Of a DNA stretch of 64,000 nt, positions 34,038 to 43,082 are shown piece after piece. Within the stretch, counting starts at the first letter, position 1. Each line of letters opens with the position of its first letter. The position numbers were made by a program, and so were the translations under genes. The stretch is taken from positions 1 to 64,000 of the forward strand of contig CAMJPC010000008.1 in NCBI GenBank assembly GCA_946407705.1, given 5' to 3'. Below the pieces are notes generated by a model. That model had not been told where the DNA came from. It saw only the letters and a list, made by a program, of their open reading frames with translations, and ran no database searches. Source of the stretch: an uncultured Clostridia bacterium (GTDB lineage Bacteria; Bacillota; Clostridia; Saccharofermentanales; Saccharofermentanaceae).

Positions 34038-35792
34038 ATGGAGACCAAATGGAGCGTCTATTATCCTAAAGATTTTACTGAAGCAAGCCTCAACAGCAGC
34101 TTTACCCTTTACGGGAGGCTCATGAGGGTCTGCGGCATCTTCCAGGACAGGACTGCCTACGAGTATATGGGCTCGAAAATGAGCTACAGCACTCTTGCCA
34201 AAGCGGTGAACCGGGCAGCAGTCATGTGGAAGAAACTCGGCGTTTCATCAGGTGACAAGGTACTCTTATGCATGGGCGCCTGCCCCGATGTCCTCATTTC
34301 GGTCTACGCCATAGACTGTCTCGGGGCTTCAGCCGTCCTGATGATCCCGAACAGCAGTTCTGAACATTTCGAGCAGAAGGCGATCGACACCGGCGCGAAA
34401 TTCTGCCTCATGTCGTTCAACCAATACGAAAACTATGCAAAATACATTTCGAGGACCAAGATCGAAACGGTAGTGCTCGGCAAGTATTCCGATTACATAA
34501 CCGGCATTGCCAGAAAAGCGTTCAAGTTATATCCGCTTTCGGGATACGATGCCGTCGTTCCGGCTTACAAAAACAGGAAATCCACTGATGTCAAGGCTGT
34601 CACATGGCGTGAGGCATTGTCTGCCAGTGAGGCTGAGGCTGCCGCAGGTAGTCTCGAACCCGATATTGATGACCAAAGGGTTTGCGTAATGCTCGAGGGC
34701 GAGAGCGATACTGAAGACAACACCTGCGCATACAGCAGTTACACGATGAACATGGCGGCAAACATGGCCATGTTCCTCGAAAAGGGCAGTGAAAGCCGCC
34801 TTGGCCGCCCTGCGAGAGTTCTTTGCCTTAACGAGATCTGCTTCGCATTCGGCTTTACGGTCGGAATGAATGATGTTCTGCTCGCGGGCCAGACCATGGT
34901 CCTTTTCACGTGGTTTGATACCGAAAGACTGGTCCAGGCGATCACGAGATACCGTCCTGATACCATTGTCGGTTACTACGGAACGGTCGCAAGACTCAAT
35001 GAAAAGGGCATAAACAAGGCCATTATGAGAACGGTGTCCATGATGATCTGCGGCGGCGGACTGCTTACGGTCAGCCAGAAGGCCGAACTTCTTACCAGAT
35101 CCGGGAGAAGCGAGGACGAGCTCCGCATCTGCACGGTTACCGGCTGCGATGAGACGATGGCTTTTGCCTACACTCCCGAAGTCACGAGCAGCGACAGAAT
35201 GATAGGGATCCCGCTTCCGGGTGTTTTCATGAAGGTCACGGACAGCGAGACCGGCGAGGACATGCCTCAGGGCAAGCCCGGAGAGATAGCTGTCTGCTCG
35301 CCTTCGTATTTCCTCGGGAGAGTGGTGTGCGAAAAGACCCTGTCAGGCTCGATCAGGCATCTTCCTGACGGAAGGGACTGGTTCTTCACCGGAATGATAG
35401 GCAAGATGGATGAAAAGGGCTTTTTCTACTTGATCAGCATGCCCGGAAGAGTGTATAAGATCAACAGTTTCCCGGTCTATCCCGCCCAGGTTGACAGAAT
35501 AGTTTCCATGGTCGACGGCGTCGTTGACGTTGCTTCGGTCGTCATCGAGGACGTATCAGGTCCTAAACTGGTTGCGGCGGTGGTACCCTCGGAGGATCTT
35601 CTTTTCGACAATGATCTGCTCGCGGACCTTAAAAAGCGCATTATCGATGAGTGCCGCATGATGCTTCACGAGGCCATGTGCCCCTCGGAAGTTGAGTTTC
35701 TGATCAATCTGCCCGTTGATTCGTCCGGAAACAAGGATTTTGACATGATTCTGGAAAGAATTGAGAATGGCCGCATTTCTGCGGGAAATTAA
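34038..35792 (+). CDS. AMP-binding (ANL superfamily) protein with degenerate motifs
   Basis: A 584-residue protein with the fold of acyl-CoA synthetases and related acyl-adenylating enzymes: an N-terminal AMP-binding lobe (GDKVLLCMGACPDVLISVYAI near 75-95) and a C-terminal lobe (VYPAQVDRIVSMVDGVVDVA). Two hallmarks are altered. The phosphate loop usually reading (S/T)SG(T/S)TGxPK is CAYSSYTMN, and the ATP-binding TGD is TGM (FFTGMIGKMDEKG). It may bind but not activate its substrate, or be a specialised variant. The start at 34038 follows CGGAGG by 8 bases; a longer frame would begin inside tRNA-Gly. Confidence 0.75.
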   Translation: METKWSVYYPKDFTEASLNSSFTLYGRLMRVCGIFQDRTAYEYMGSKMSYSTLAKAVNRAAVMWKKLGVSSGDKVLLCMGACPDVLISVYAIDCLGASAVLMIPNSSSEHFEQKAIDTGAKFCLMSFNQYENYAKYISRTKIETVVLGKYSDYITGIARKAFKLYPLSGYDAVVPAYKNRKSTDVKAVTWREALSASEAEAAAGSLEPDIDDQRVCVMLEGESDTEDNTCAYSSYTMNMAANMAMFLEKGSESRLGRPARVLCLNEICFAFGFTVGMNDVLLAGQTMVLFTWFDTERLVQAITRYRPDTIVGYYGTVARLNEKGINKAIMRTVSMMICGGGLLTVSQKAELLTRSGRSEDELRICTVTGCDETMAFAYTPEVTSSDRMIGIPLPGVFMKVTDSETGEDMPQGKPGEIAVCSPSYFLGRVVCEKTLSGSIRHLPDGRDWFFTGMIGKMDEKGFFYLISMPGRVYKINSFPVYPAQVDRIVSMVDGVVDVASVVIEDVSGPKLVAAVVPSEDLLFDNDLLADLKKRIIDECRMMLHEAMCPSEVEFLINLPVDSSGNKDFDMILERIENGRISAGN

Positions 35793-35867
35793 TCCGGTAA
35801 ATGTGGTATTATTGTTTCTTGAAATCTAAAAACGTATACGGAATAAGGATTCTGTGAGGTGTTCGTA

Positions 35868-37901
35868 ATGAAAAAGTTTGCTAAGAAGTTTGCTTGTCTC
35901 CTTTTGACTGCTTCGATGATGGTATCCCTGCAGGGATGTTCCGTTCTCAAAGAAATTCTGGCTGAACCCACCGAACGTGAATACGCCGGCGAGTTCAAGC
36001 CTGAGTGGAGCGGTGATTCAACTTACGGTGAGTCTGATCCCACCGAGAGTGAGACGACCGAAGAGACTGAAGAGACCGAAGAGACAGAGGCGACCAAGGG
36101 TACCAGCAAGCAGCCTACCAAGGCTCCGAGCGGAAAGTACATCAAGACTTCTGACGAACTTACTTATCCCGATCACGTGCCTTCTTTCGATGAGGTCCAT
36201 CCCAAGCACCAGCCCGGCAGTCTTAAGGATTCTGACGCGGTTGCAAGACTGAATGAAGTAGAGAAGACCATTCTGAAGACCTCCGTTGCATGTTATGTTG
36301 ATGCCGACATTCTTTTCGAGAATCCCGAAAAGGTCGGACTCGGCAACATTACCGCCGACAAGGCATGGGGCGACGTAACCATTCCCGTTTCCAAGTATCC
36401 CGAGAAAAAGGCATTTTATGAGAAGCAGCGCGATCTTCTCCTTGAGATCGACTACGAGACACTGAAGGGTGACGACAGGCTCTGCTACGACAAGCTCCTT
36501 TATGATATTGAAGAGGACATCTACGTTTATTCCTATACTGCTTTCGAGTACTACACCATGATCTTCAATTCACTGGTAGGTCCTCAGAGCGAAGTCCTTT
36601 TCCTTCTCGACGTATTCACATTCGAAAACGTTAAGGACGCTGAGAACTATATCCTCGTACTCAAGGACATCGACAGATACTACGATCAGATGTGCGAATA
36701 TGAGGAGACAAGAGCAAAGTACGGCTTTGCTTCTTCCGAAGAGAGCTATGAGGCTGCAGCCGTTACTTTCGATAACCTCGTAAAGCAGAAGAATGACTGC
36801 TTCCTTTATCAGTCTTTCGAGGAGAGACTCGACAAGATCAAGGGTCTTTCTTCTTCTGACCGTGAGCGCCTCATCAAGGAAAATGAGGACGCAATGAAGA
36901 ACGTCGTATTCCCCGAGTTCGAGGAATGCGCTAAGCGCATGCGTGCACTCAAGGATGCGGGCGGAAGAGATGCCGGCCTCAGCGAATACAGAGGCGGAGA
37001 TGCATATCTTGCAACGCTTTCAAGGATCCAGACAAACAGCGGAAGATCCATTCCGGATACCATTCAGCTGCTTGATAAGGAGATCAGAAGCGTTGAGAAG
37101 GAAATGTCCGCGCTCATGAAGAACCGTTCCGCATGGAAGGACGAATACAATTCCCACCGTTATTCAAAGGGAACCGTTAACCAGAATCTCGATTTCCTCG
37201 TGAATGCGGTCAAGAAGGATTTCCCGAAGATCCCTGCGCACGATTACTATCTGATGGAAGTTCCGAAGGTCTTTGAAGACAGCTTCAGCCCTGCGGCTTA
37301 TCTCGGATTCCATCTCGATAACTTTGATTCAAACGTGATCATCGTCAACAACAGAAACGTTGACAAGGATTACGGCGTTACCTGTGCTCACGAGGCATAT
37401 CCCGGACACATGTTCCAGTCGCTTTATACACGCAGCCAGACAAAGCACGTCTATATGTACGTTGTTGCTTCGACCGGTTACAAGGAAGGCTGGGCAACAT
37501 ATTGCGAGAACTATTCGATGAGATATTTCAGCGGTAACGGCATGTCTGACGCAGCCAAGTACGTCAAGGCTGACAACGACCTGTCTCTGCTCCTTTCTAC
37601 AAGGGTCGATTACGGCATCCATGCTGAAGGCTGGGATCTTGACGCATGCGTCAAATACCTGAATAACCATGGTATGTTCGTATCCAAGTCAAGTTTCAAG
37701 CGGTTCTACACGCTTCTGGTAACGGATCCCTGCTACTATGCGAAGTACGGCATGGGTTATCTCGGAACAAAGAACGTCATGGAGAACATAAAAGCACAGT
37801 TCCCGAAGGCTTCCGACCAGCAGATACACACGGCGTATCTCAGTTCCCTCACGGGCACTTTCGAGCAGATCGAAGCTAACATGAAAAAGACCCTCAAGTA
37901 A
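35868..37901 (+). CDS. DUF885-family lipoprotein (putative metallopeptidase)
   Basis: A 677-residue exported protein. A signal ends SLQGC (Cys24), so it is lipid-anchored. An acidic Thr/Glu linker follows (about 45-90) and then a helical DUF885 domain. The motif HEAYPGHMF (about residue 508) with a downstream Glu-rich helix (YKEGWATYCENY) matches the gluzincin-like HExxPGH signature of this family, suggesting zinc peptidase activity at the cell surface. The ATG at 35868 is 8 bases after GAGG; the GTG at 35859 overlaps that site. Confidence 0.85.
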   Translation: MKKFAKKFACLLLTASMMVSLQGCSVLKEILAEPTEREYAGEFKPEWSGDSTYGESDPTESETTEETEETEETEATKGTSKQPTKAPSGKYIKTSDELTYPDHVPSFDEVHPKHQPGSLKDSDAVARLNEVEKTILKTSVACYVDADILFENPEKVGLGNITADKAWGDVTIPVSKYPEKKAFYEKQRDLLLEIDYETLKGDDRLCYDKLLYDIEEDIYVYSYTAFEYYTMIFNSLVGPQSEVLFLLDVFTFENVKDAENYILVLKDIDRYYDQMCEYEETRAKYGFASSEESYEAAAVTFDNLVKQKNDCFLYQSFEERLDKIKGLSSSDRERLIKENEDAMKNVVFPEFEECAKRMRALKDAGGRDAGLSEYRGGDAYLATLSRIQTNSGRSIPDTIQLLDKEIRSVEKEMSALMKNRSAWKDEYNSHRYSKGTVNQNLDFLVNAVKKDFPKIPAHDYYLMEVPKVFEDSFSPAAYLGFHLDNFDSNVIIVNNRNVDKDYGVTCAHEAYPGHMFQSLYTRSQTKHVYMYVVASTGYKEGWATYCENYSMRYFSGNGMSDAAKYVKADNDLSLLLSTRVDYGIHAEGWDLDACVKYLNNHGMFVSKSSFKRFYTLLVTDPCYYAKYGMGYLGTKNVMENIKAQFPKASDQQIHTAYLSSLTGTFEQIEANMKKTLK

Positions 37902-37959
37902 GATCTTCCTGCCGGTCAGCGTTACATATTACATTTAGAAGAAAAAAATCAAAAAAACT

Positions 37960-37986
37960 TTGTCACACGGGCCGTTGTGCTATAAT
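37960..37986 (+). promoter_or_regulatory. Promoter of the 1265-residue LysM-like protein gene
   Basis: TTGTCA (960-965) and an extended -10 TGCTATAAT (978-986) with 15 bp between the hexamers; the short spacing is offset by the TG extension. AUG follows after GGAGGAATGGGCTAA. Confidence 0.55.
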
Positions 37987-38019
37987 TATCCTGAATATTT
38001 ATATGGAGGAATGGGCTAA

Positions 38020-41000
38020 ATGGCTACCCTGACAAGGCTTGCAACCACGCTGACGGCCAGATTTTATCCGTCGCAGTCTTTAACAGATGCCTTTTATCTT
38101 GACGGCAGACTCTGCGGAAAAAGAGAAACAAGACAAGCAGATATAACGATAGACAAGGATGAGAGAGGTTTTTTCCTTTCTGTTTTCACACATCCGACGA
38201 TTCAGGGTTTTGAGCCCGGTTCACTCCCTCCGTTTGAACCTCAGCTGAGAGATCTTTGCAACGAAGTCAAGAACGGCCACAAAGAGATCGATGGCATGAT
38301 CGAGAAGTTCCTCTCGACTGCGGTTGAAGTAGCCGGTGCACTCAAGCTTTCTGATAACCAGACAAGAAATCCTTATTTCTCGGGCGTTATCGTCAGAAAT
38401 TCAGAGGCATTTGCCGTCACCATCGGCAACGGCCTCGCTTTTCTTTACAGGGATGACACGGTATTCCCCCTTACGGATGCCGGAATACCCATGGAACCCA
38501 TTGACGCGTATGGCAACAGGGTAGGTGACTTCCAGTACTACTGCTCTTCCAAGACTGCTAACGCTCTCTGGTCCAACTTCTTTACGCTGACACCCAATGA
38601 CTGCATCATCCTCTGCAACAAGGCAGTTTACGATGCTCTCGGACAGCGTGAGATCTTAAGGATCCTCACTGATGCCGAGGACCAGTGCGATGCTGCAGGT
38701 CTTATCCTTACACAGGCTTCTGCAAGGATGCCCAACACACCTATGCAGATTTCGATCTCCTTCGTTGAAAGCGTATCCAAGGAAGAGAAGCGTGGTCTCT
38801 TCGGACGCAGAAAGAAGGAGAAGTCCTACGAGGATGAACCTCATGAGATCACCGAATCCACCGTTGAAGGCGGTGAGGTCGGCGCGGCTGCAAAGGCCAT
38901 CGCTGACGCAGGATTCGTAAATCTCGATCCCGAGCCTGAAGTTGCTGCTGCAACGGCTGCTGCCGCTGCTGATCTTGCTGCCGGCGCTGCCGCAGAAGGT
39001 CCGCTCGTATTCGGTGAGAATGCCGAAGCTGCCGCACCTGCTGCCGCAACCGATGCTGTACTTGAATTCCCCGACAAGAACGAACCCGTAAAAGAGGTTT
39101 CTGCCGAGGAGGTCATGAAGAACATTTTCGGTGACATGAAGGAATCCGCTAAGAATGACGCGCAGACCGTACAGGCTGCTGAAGCTGCTGCAAAGGCCGC
39201 TGACATTCCCGCGGCTTCTAATTCAACCGTTTCCGATGATACGATCAAGTTTGATTTCGTTCTTACTCCGGATGCCGCAGCACCTGTAGTATCAACGCCC
39301 GCACCTGCTCCTGTTCCGGAACCGGTACCCGTTGAGCCCGCAGTTCCTGCAGCTCCCGTAATCGACATTCCCCAGATCAATCTTTCTTCCCCGTTTGTAG
39401 CAACGGTCGGAGATCATCCGGAAGAGTCGGTGAAGGTTGCGGAAGAGGCTCCTGCCAAGATGAAGACGGTATCCAGCATCGAGTATGTACCTGATGTTGA
39501 TGATGAGCCCACAAAGCCCGTCAACGATCTTACCGACGTACTCCATCAGGCAGAAAGCAGCCCCGCTGTCGCAGGCATTATCGCAAACGCAGTTGCGGAT
39601 ATCCCCGCGCCTGCCGCAGAGCCTGCTCCGGCTCCTGTTGCTCCTCAGACCATTGATTTTTCAACACCTTTCAATCCTGCGGTTCCCGAGACGGCTCCCG
39701 TTTCCGAACCCGAGGCACCTGCAGCCGCTGTAGTTAACAACGGTGCTGAGATTGTTTTCTCTGCAAGTTCAGGATTGGGTGAGAATAACCTCGGAGGCAA
39801 TATCCTGCAGCCTGCAGGCGAGCCTTTCGATCCGTACGGCAAGGCATCTTCAGATGAACTGAAGAACGCTCCTCCGCTTGTTTTCGGTGACGACTTATCC
39901 GCTGACAAGCCGGTTCAGACAGAACCTGAGGGCGCTCAGTCCATTCCCGTACCGGATTTCGACATTCAGGATGAGAAGCCCGTTATCAAGGAAGAAGACA
40001 AGCTTGCGGTAGATTACCCTGAGACGGAAAAACCCGTTGAGCCCGAAGCACCTGCAGAGACACCGTTCGTTGATCAGGATGATGTTTCCGCACCTGCAGT
40101 TGAGAAGACAGAGCCTGCGGTTCAGGCTGCAACACCTGCTCCTGCAGCAGTTTCAGCACCCGCACCTGCTCCGGCACCTGCTCCGGCACCGGAACCTTCA
40201 CCTGCACCCGCACCCGTACAGGCTTCCGAAGCTGAAGAAGATATTATTCTTCCTTTCGGAAATATGGTTACCACAGTTGATTTGGGCGAGAAGCCGAAGA
40301 GTGACGATATTCCCCAGATGCCTCTCTATGACGGCGGCAATTTCGACACGCCCGTTAACGCAGTAGGCTCTGAAGAGAAGATCAACCAGCCTGCACGTGA
40401 TGTATCCGCATACGGTGATTACGGTGTTCAGGACGTTGCTCCTGAGGCTGCAAATGCTGCTCCTCCGTACCAGCCTTACGGCGGTGAAGCGTTCCCTACG
40501 AGCGATCAGGCTAACTATGGCACATACAATACACAACAGGCGGCATACGCACAGGGAGGTGTTCCGATGAGTGATAACAACGGTTATACCGGCTACGGAA
40601 ATGGTCAGCAGAACGGCGCTTACGATCCGAACATGAATTACGGAGCTCCGTCCCAGAATCCGCAGGGTTATCAGGATCCTTACGGATATGGCCAGGGCTA
40701 TCAGAATCAGGATTACCAGAACCAGGGCTATGACGCTCAGGGTTACGACGCACAGAGCTATCAGGGATATGATCAGCAGGGTTATCAGAATCAGGGTTAT
40801 GACCAGCAGGGCTATCAGAACCAGGGTTACGATGCTCAGAGCTATCAGGGATATGACCAGCAGAATTACCAGAATCAGGGCTATGACCAGCAGGGCTATC
40901 AGAACCAGGGTTACCAGAACCAGGGTTATGACGCTCAGAGCTATCAGGGCCAGCAGGATTACACGGGACAGAGCTACGGCTCACCGGTACAGGAACAGGC

Positions 41001-41817
41001 AGCGTCCTCTTCTTCTTCGTCTTCGCTCGATGACGAGTGGTTCAATAACATTCTCGGCGTAGACGGTGCAGGCGATGTCGTTGACGACGGCGGCCAGTTC
41101 GGCTTCTCCGCAGAACCTCAGGCACCCGCTCAGCAGGCTGCTCCTACAGCAAGACAGCAGGCTCAGTACAGTAATCCCGGACAGTCTTCTTACAGACCTT
41201 CAGGCTCCGGCCCCAGCAGCGTAGGCGGAAGACCTTCCGGCGCTCCTAAGTCACCATTTGTCGGCGGCAGCGGAAAGGGCGGCGGCGGTGGCCGTAAGAT
41301 GAAGCTCAACCGCAACGGATACATGTTCCTTGCGTTTGTTGCGATCCTCATCATCTGCATCATCATCGTAATCGCGCTGATCGCAAGAGGATGCAGCAAG
41401 AAGCCTACAGAGTCCATCCAGACGACGCTTTCGAGCACATCTGATACGGTACCTACAACAGAGACAACAAAGACAACGCTTGAGGATAAGTCAGCTCCTA
41501 TCGGATACTTCGTATTCTCAGACAGCATCGGATTCAGAACATGGTGGGATCTCTTCCATTATGTTTACAAGATCGACCTCGACAACGAGAACGATCCCCG
41601 TATCCAGACCATCATCAAGTACAACGGTCAGGATCCTACGACTTATACTCCTCACAGCGGCGACAGGCTGCTCCTGCCTCCTCTCGGCGTTATCGCAGGT
41701 ACGATCCCGATCACATTCAAACCGGGCGGAACCCAGGCAACCGAAGCGGCAACTCCTGACGCAGGCGGTGCAGGCGAGACCACTCAGGCAACTGACGGAT
41801 CGATCAAACTTAACTGA
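38020..41817 (+). CDS. Giant membrane protein: PP2C-like domain, prion-like tract, LysM-like end
   Basis: A 1265-residue protein with five parts. Residues 1-245 resemble the PP2C fold (FAVTIGNGLAFLYRDDTVFPLT; CIILCNKAVYDALGQREIL) but lack the metal-binding Asp-Gly motifs, so it may be a pseudophosphatase. Residues 270-850 are acidic, Ala/Pro-rich and probably disordered. Residues about 878-985 are a tract of QGYQNQGYDQ-like units rich in Gln, Tyr, Gly, Asn. One transmembrane helix lies at about 1101-1121 after a basic cluster. The outside C-terminus (about 1150-1225) resembles LysM (IIKYNGQDPTTYTPHSGDRLLLPP), which binds peptidoglycan. No signal peptide is seen, so the long N-part is cytoplasmic. 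A terminator follows. Confidence 0.75.
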   Translation: MATLTRLATTLTARFYPSQSLTDAFYLDGRLCGKRETRQADITIDKDERGFFLSVFTHPTIQGFEPGSLPPFEPQLRDLCNEVKNGHKEIDGMIEKFLSTAVEVAGALKLSDNQTRNPYFSGVIVRNSEAFAVTIGNGLAFLYRDDTVFPLTDAGIPMEPIDAYGNRVGDFQYYCSSKTANALWSNFFTLTPNDCIILCNKAVYDALGQREILRILTDAEDQCDAAGLILTQASARMPNTPMQISISFVESVSKEEKRGLFGRRKKEKSYEDEPHEITESTVEGGEVGAAAKAIADAGFVNLDPEPEVAAATAAAAADLAAGAAAEGPLVFGENAEAAAPAAATDAVLEFPDKNEPVKEVSAEEVMKNIFGDMKESAKNDAQTVQAAEAAAKAADIPAASNSTVSDDTIKFDFVLTPDAAAPVVSTPAPAPVPEPVPVEPAVPAAPVIDIPQINLSSPFVATVGDHPEESVKVAEEAPAKMKTVSSIEYVPDVDDEPTKPVNDLTDVLHQAESSPAVAGIIANAVADIPAPAAEPAPAPVAPQTIDFSTPFNPAVPETAPVSEPEAPAAAVVNNGAEIVFSASSGLGENNLGGNILQPAGEPFDPYGKASSDELKNAPPLVFGDDLSADKPVQTEPEGAQSIPVPDFDIQDEKPVIKEEDKLAVDYPETEKPVEPEAPAETPFVDQDDVSAPAVEKTEPAVQAATPAPAAVSAPAPAPAPAPAPEPSPAPAPVQASEAEEDIILPFGNMVTTVDLGEKPKSDDIPQMPLYDGGNFDTPVNAVGSEEKINQPARDVSAYGDYGVQDVAPEAANAAPPYQPYGGEAFPTSDQANYGTYNTQQAAYAQGGVPMSDNNGYTGYGNGQQNGAYDPNMNYGAPSQNPQGYQDPYGYGQGYQNQDYQNQGYDAQGYDAQSYQGYDQQGYQNQGYDQQGYQNQGYDAQSYQGYDQQNYQNQGYDQQGYQNQGYQNQGYDAQSYQGQQDYTGQSYGSPVQEQAASSSSSSSLDDEWFNNILGVDGAGDVVDDGGQFGFSAEPQAPAQQAAPTARQQAQYSNPGQSSYRPSGSGPSSVGGRPSGAPKSPFVGGSGKGGGGGRKMKLNRNGYMFLAFVAILIICIIIVIALIARGCSKKPTESIQTTLSSTSDTVPTTETTKTTLEDKSAPIGYFVFSDSIGFRTWWDLFHYVYKIDLDNENDPRIQTIIKYNGQDPTTYTPHSGDRLLLPPLGVIAGTIPITFKPGGTQATEAATPDAGGAGETTQATDGSIKLN
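40690..40974 (+). repeat. In-frame short repeats encoding the Gln/Tyr/Gly tract
   Basis: Imperfect tandem copies of units such as CAGGGTTATGACCAG and CAGAACCAGGGTTAC (5-10 codons) translate to QGYQNQ, QGYDAQ and SYQGYDQ. Codon use within the units varies (GGC/GGT, TAT/TAC), as expected if the protein sequence rather than the DNA is kept. Confidence 0.9.
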
Positions 41818-41840
41818 AGCGAAAATCATTAGAGCAACAA

Positions 41841-41883
41841 ATGTCCTCCGTTCCAAAAATCGGGTCGGAGGACATTCTTTTTT
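41841..41883 (+). terminator. Terminator after the LysM-like protein gene
   Basis: A 10-bp stem ATGTCCTCCG / CGGAGGACAT with a 15-base loop, followed by TCTTTTTTG. Confidence 0.88.
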
Positions 41884-41976
41884 GTGTATTCGTACCATCC
41901 TTTCCAACTACAAAAACAAAGACTTCTTGTATATAATGCAAGTGCTTAAAATATGTGGAAACGAGGAAGTAATCCC

Positions 41977-43047
41977 ATGCACAAGAAACTCTTCATACCG
42001 GGTCCTACAGAAGTGTACCCTGATATTCTTGAGAAGATGGCCACACCCATGATCGGCCACAGGACCAAGGATGCATCAGCACTCCAGGAATCTATCTCCA
42101 AGAAGCTTCAGAAAGTTATGATGACAAACAACACCATCGTACTTTCAACCTCATCAGGAAGCGGTCTCATGGAAGGTGCCGTAAGGAGTTTCACAAAGAA
42201 CCGTGCAGCTGTTTTCTCGATCGGCGCTTTCGGTAAGAGATGGCACAAGATGTGTACATCCAATGGCATCGCAGCAGACCTTTTCGAGTCCGAGCTCGGC
42301 CAGATCACAACTCCCGATATGCTCGAAGCTGCTCTTTCCACAGGTAAGTATGACCTTATCACGATCACACAAAACGAGACATCCACAGGTATTCACAACC
42401 CGATGGCAAAGCTCGCTGAAGTTTATAAGAAGTATCCTGATGTAATCGTATGTGTTGACGCAGTCTCATCAATGGCAGGAGATCTCATTCCCGTTGACGA
42501 GCTCGGAATCGACGTCTGCATCACATCAACACAGAAGTGTCTGGGTCTCCCTCCGGGAATGGCCATCGCTTCCGTTTCCGAGAAGGCCATCAAGAAGGCA
42601 GAGACAGTAGAGAACAGAGGTCTCTATTTCGATTACCTCGAACTCGTTAAGTTCGTTAAGGAGAAGCCTTATCAGTATCCTTCAACACCTTCCGAGTCAC
42701 ACATGTTCGCTCTTGATTACCAGCTCGACAAGATCCTTGAGGAAGGAATCGAGAACCGTTACAAGCGTCACTGCGAGATGGCTAAGATCGCTCAGGACTG
42801 GGCAAGAGAGCACTGCGAGCTTTACAGTGATCCCGATAACCTTTCCGTTACGGTAACCTGTGTTAAGAACACAACAGGAAAGCCCTTCTCCGAGATCAGC
42901 AAGGCTATGGGCGAGAGGGGATACCTCATGAGCAACGGTTACGGCCCGCTCAAGGACATCACGTTCAGGATCGCTCACATGGGCGACCTTTCGATCGAAG
43001 AGCTTAAGCAGTATCTCAAAGATCTGACCGAAGTTATTGAAGCATAA
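41977..43047 (+). CDS. Class V aminotransferase, probable phosphoserine transaminase
   Basis: A 356-residue PLP enzyme of the alanine-glyoxylate / serine-pyruvate aminotransferase family. Landmarks are FIPGPTEVYPDIL at the start, GHRTKDAS, the VCVDAVSSMAGD segment with the PLP Asp, and TSTQKCLGLPPGMA with the Schiff-base Lys. Directly upstream of serA, it most likely converts 3-phosphohydroxypyruvate to phosphoserine, as class V enzymes do in many Clostridia lacking a classical SerC. The ATG at 41977 is 9-10 bases after CGAGGA; the ATG at 41953 lacks such a site. Confidence 0.85.
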   Translation: MHKKLFIPGPTEVYPDILEKMATPMIGHRTKDASALQESISKKLQKVMMTNNTIVLSTSSGSGLMEGAVRSFTKNRAAVFSIGAFGKRWHKMCTSNGIAADLFESELGQITTPDMLEAALSTGKYDLITITQNETSTGIHNPMAKLAEVYKKYPDVIVCVDAVSSMAGDLIPVDELGIDVCITSTQKCLGLPPGMAIASVSEKAIKKAETVENRGLYFDYLELVKFVKEKPYQYPSTPSESHMFALDYQLDKILEEGIENRYKRHCEMAKIAQDWAREHCELYSDPDNLSVTVTCVKNTTGKPFSEISKAMGERGYLMSNGYGPLKDITFRIAHMGDLSIEELKQYLKDLTEVIEA

Positions 43048-43082
43048 AACAAAAACCGAAATATAGAGAGAGGAAGATAATC

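Noticed and set aside
40690..40974. Regular short repeats that look like a CRISPR-type array
   Set aside because: They are in frame, of unequal length, lack unique spacers, and encode the Gln/Tyr/Gly tract.
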